A stretch of 64,000 bases of DNA. Origin: Terrisporobacter mayombei. GTDB taxonomy: Bacteria; Bacillota; Clostridia; Peptostreptococcales; Peptostreptococcaceae. The notes beneath the pieces were generated by a model. That model did no database searches and was not told where the DNA came from. It was given only the letters and a program-made list of their open reading frames with translations. Shown here one piece after another: positions 63,442-64,000 of the stretch. Both the position numbers and the translations under genes were made by a program. Within the stretch, counting starts at the first letter, position 1, and each line of letters opens with the position of its first letter. The stretch spans positions 372,001-436,000 of the forward strand of contig NZ_JAHZMP010000002.1 in the NCBI RefSeq assembly GCF_020748465.1. Direction: 5' to 3'.

Positions 63442-64000
63442 TTACTTTTTATTTTTTTCTGCCATCTCAAGGCGTTTAGAGATTTCTTCTTTCAGTTCTT
63501 CTGTGGAAGTTCCTCCTACATAACGGTCTCCTATCACTTTCCCTTTTGAATCCACGAATAAATGAGTAGGATATGCCGGAATATGGTCACATAATCCATT
63601 CATTAATTTTTTATCTGGTATCAGAGTGGGGATATTGTTATTATCTGCCATTAGTTCTTTGGCGAATTTTTCAGCTTTTTCTGAATAGGCAGCATCTATA
63701 CAAACAGTAAATATCCCAACACCTTCTAAGTTTTCTTTTTGCAATTTAGCAAGATCAGGCATTCCATCAATACATGGTGAACAATCAGTTGTCCAAATAT
63801 CAATAAGAGTTATTTTATTCTTAGAAAAAATTTCTTGAGTTACAATATTTCCATCTAAATCTTCCGCTTGAAAGTTACTAAGATCGATATTTTTCATTCT
63901 TGCATTGTCTTCTTCGTACATTTTCTTTTCTTGTTTTTGCATTGTTGCTAAATCTGGTTCATTTCTCGCACCAATAAGTATAGATATCTGAAGGACTCCA
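63442..64000 (-). CDS. TlpA/ResA-like thioredoxin, 5' end beyond the window
   Basis: The thioredoxin fold has the active site CSPC (TTDCSPCIDGMPDLAKLQ) and the cis-Pro in PAYPTHLFVDSKG. A Met codon at 63942 could start it, but the frame stays open to position 64000 (with QISILIGARNEPDLATM), so the real start and a signal or anchor probably lie beyond the edge. It reduces or oxidises exported Cys residues. First visible gene of the minus-strand redox cassette; AAAGGAGG of the next gene follows its stop closely. Confidence 0.87.
   Translation of the reverse strand, partial: GVLQISILIGARNEPDLATMQKQEKKMYEEDNARMKNIDLSNFQAEDLDGNIVTQEIFSKNKITLIDIWTTDCSPCIDGMPDLAKLQKENLEGVGIFTVCIDAAYSEKAEKFAKELMADNNNIPTLIPDKKLMNGLCDHIPAYPTHLFVDSKGKVIGDRYVGGTSTEELKEEISKRLEMAEKNKK

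Overview
The window is AT-rich DNA from a low-GC anaerobic Firmicute. Family markers point to Clostridia, most likely Peptostreptococcaceae (Clostridioides / Paraclostridium / Paeniclostridium type): an exported Fe/Mn superoxide dismutase, a CD1871A-type CXXC mini-protein, a CarD-type regulator, paired cold-shock genes and a NiCo riboswitch. This placement is inferred from gene content only. I found no rRNA, tRNA or CRISPR array.

Layout. 1-4.1 kb: the end of a Mg2+ P-type ATPase, a membrane protein, a beta-propeller-like protein and a Sel1-repeat protein. 4.2-7.5 kb: a MarR regulator with a clear promoter and palindromic operator, then an operon of two ArsA/Get3-type ATPases flanking a 74-residue protein; a related motif precedes both units. 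7.6-14.4 kb: a POT peptide transporter, then a divergent two-component system and three-gene ABC exporter of the linearmycin-resistance (LnrJK-LMN) type. 14.5-18.0 kb: pabA-pabB-pabC-DAHP synthase. 18.1-22.5 kb: a cold-shock gene, a CarD-type regulator, a YwaF-type membrane protein and a chemotaxis receptor behind a sigma-D-type promoter. 22.5-24.5 kb: a MarR-pirin-nitroreductase operon with twin operators, probably for quinone/electrophile stress. 24.6-33 kb: an SGNH-like protein, MarR + AhpD-like, an ABC-F ATPase behind a probable leader-peptide attenuator, katG, an exported SOD and a second cold-shock gene.

33-41.5 kb: AllE ureidoglycine aminohydrolase, an AraC regulator divergent from a YgeY-type hydrolase, two cell-wall proteins (SH3-3D protein and amidase) sharing an upstream motif, DUF1904, and a class V aminotransferase with an ECF S-component. 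41.5-45 kb is an accessory and decaying patch: two secreted paralogues, a PD-(D/E)XK-like protein, a nonsense-interrupted gene and mosaic gene scraps. 45-52.9 kb: PepV, a Gfo/Idh/MocA oxidoreductase, a GNAT, then a NiCo riboswitch ahead of a P-type ATPase and a CDF transporter. 53-58.6 kb: a prophage-derived replication/regulation block, an ECF sigma/anti-sigma pair and the tail of a cysteine desulfurase gene. 58.6-61.2 kb: the tiny operon DUF1659-DUF2922-YvrJ and an LTA-synthase-like sulfatase. 61.4-64 kb: a minus-strand cassette (TlpA-like thioredoxin, CXXC mini-protein, NapH-like ferredoxin, DUF2975, XRE, DUF3955) that looks horizontally acquired.

Themes. Oxidative/electrophile stress and metal efflux recur. 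Intrinsic terminators come in sequence families: six hairpins share the core TACACA-4 nt-TGTGTA and three share GGAGCC-5 nt-GGCTCC. The best candidates for something new are the MarR-controlled twin Get3/ArsA operon, the leader-peptide attenuator of the ABC-F gene, and the conserved hairpin family. The riboswitch-controlled ATPase/CDF pair gives the clearest functional reassignment.
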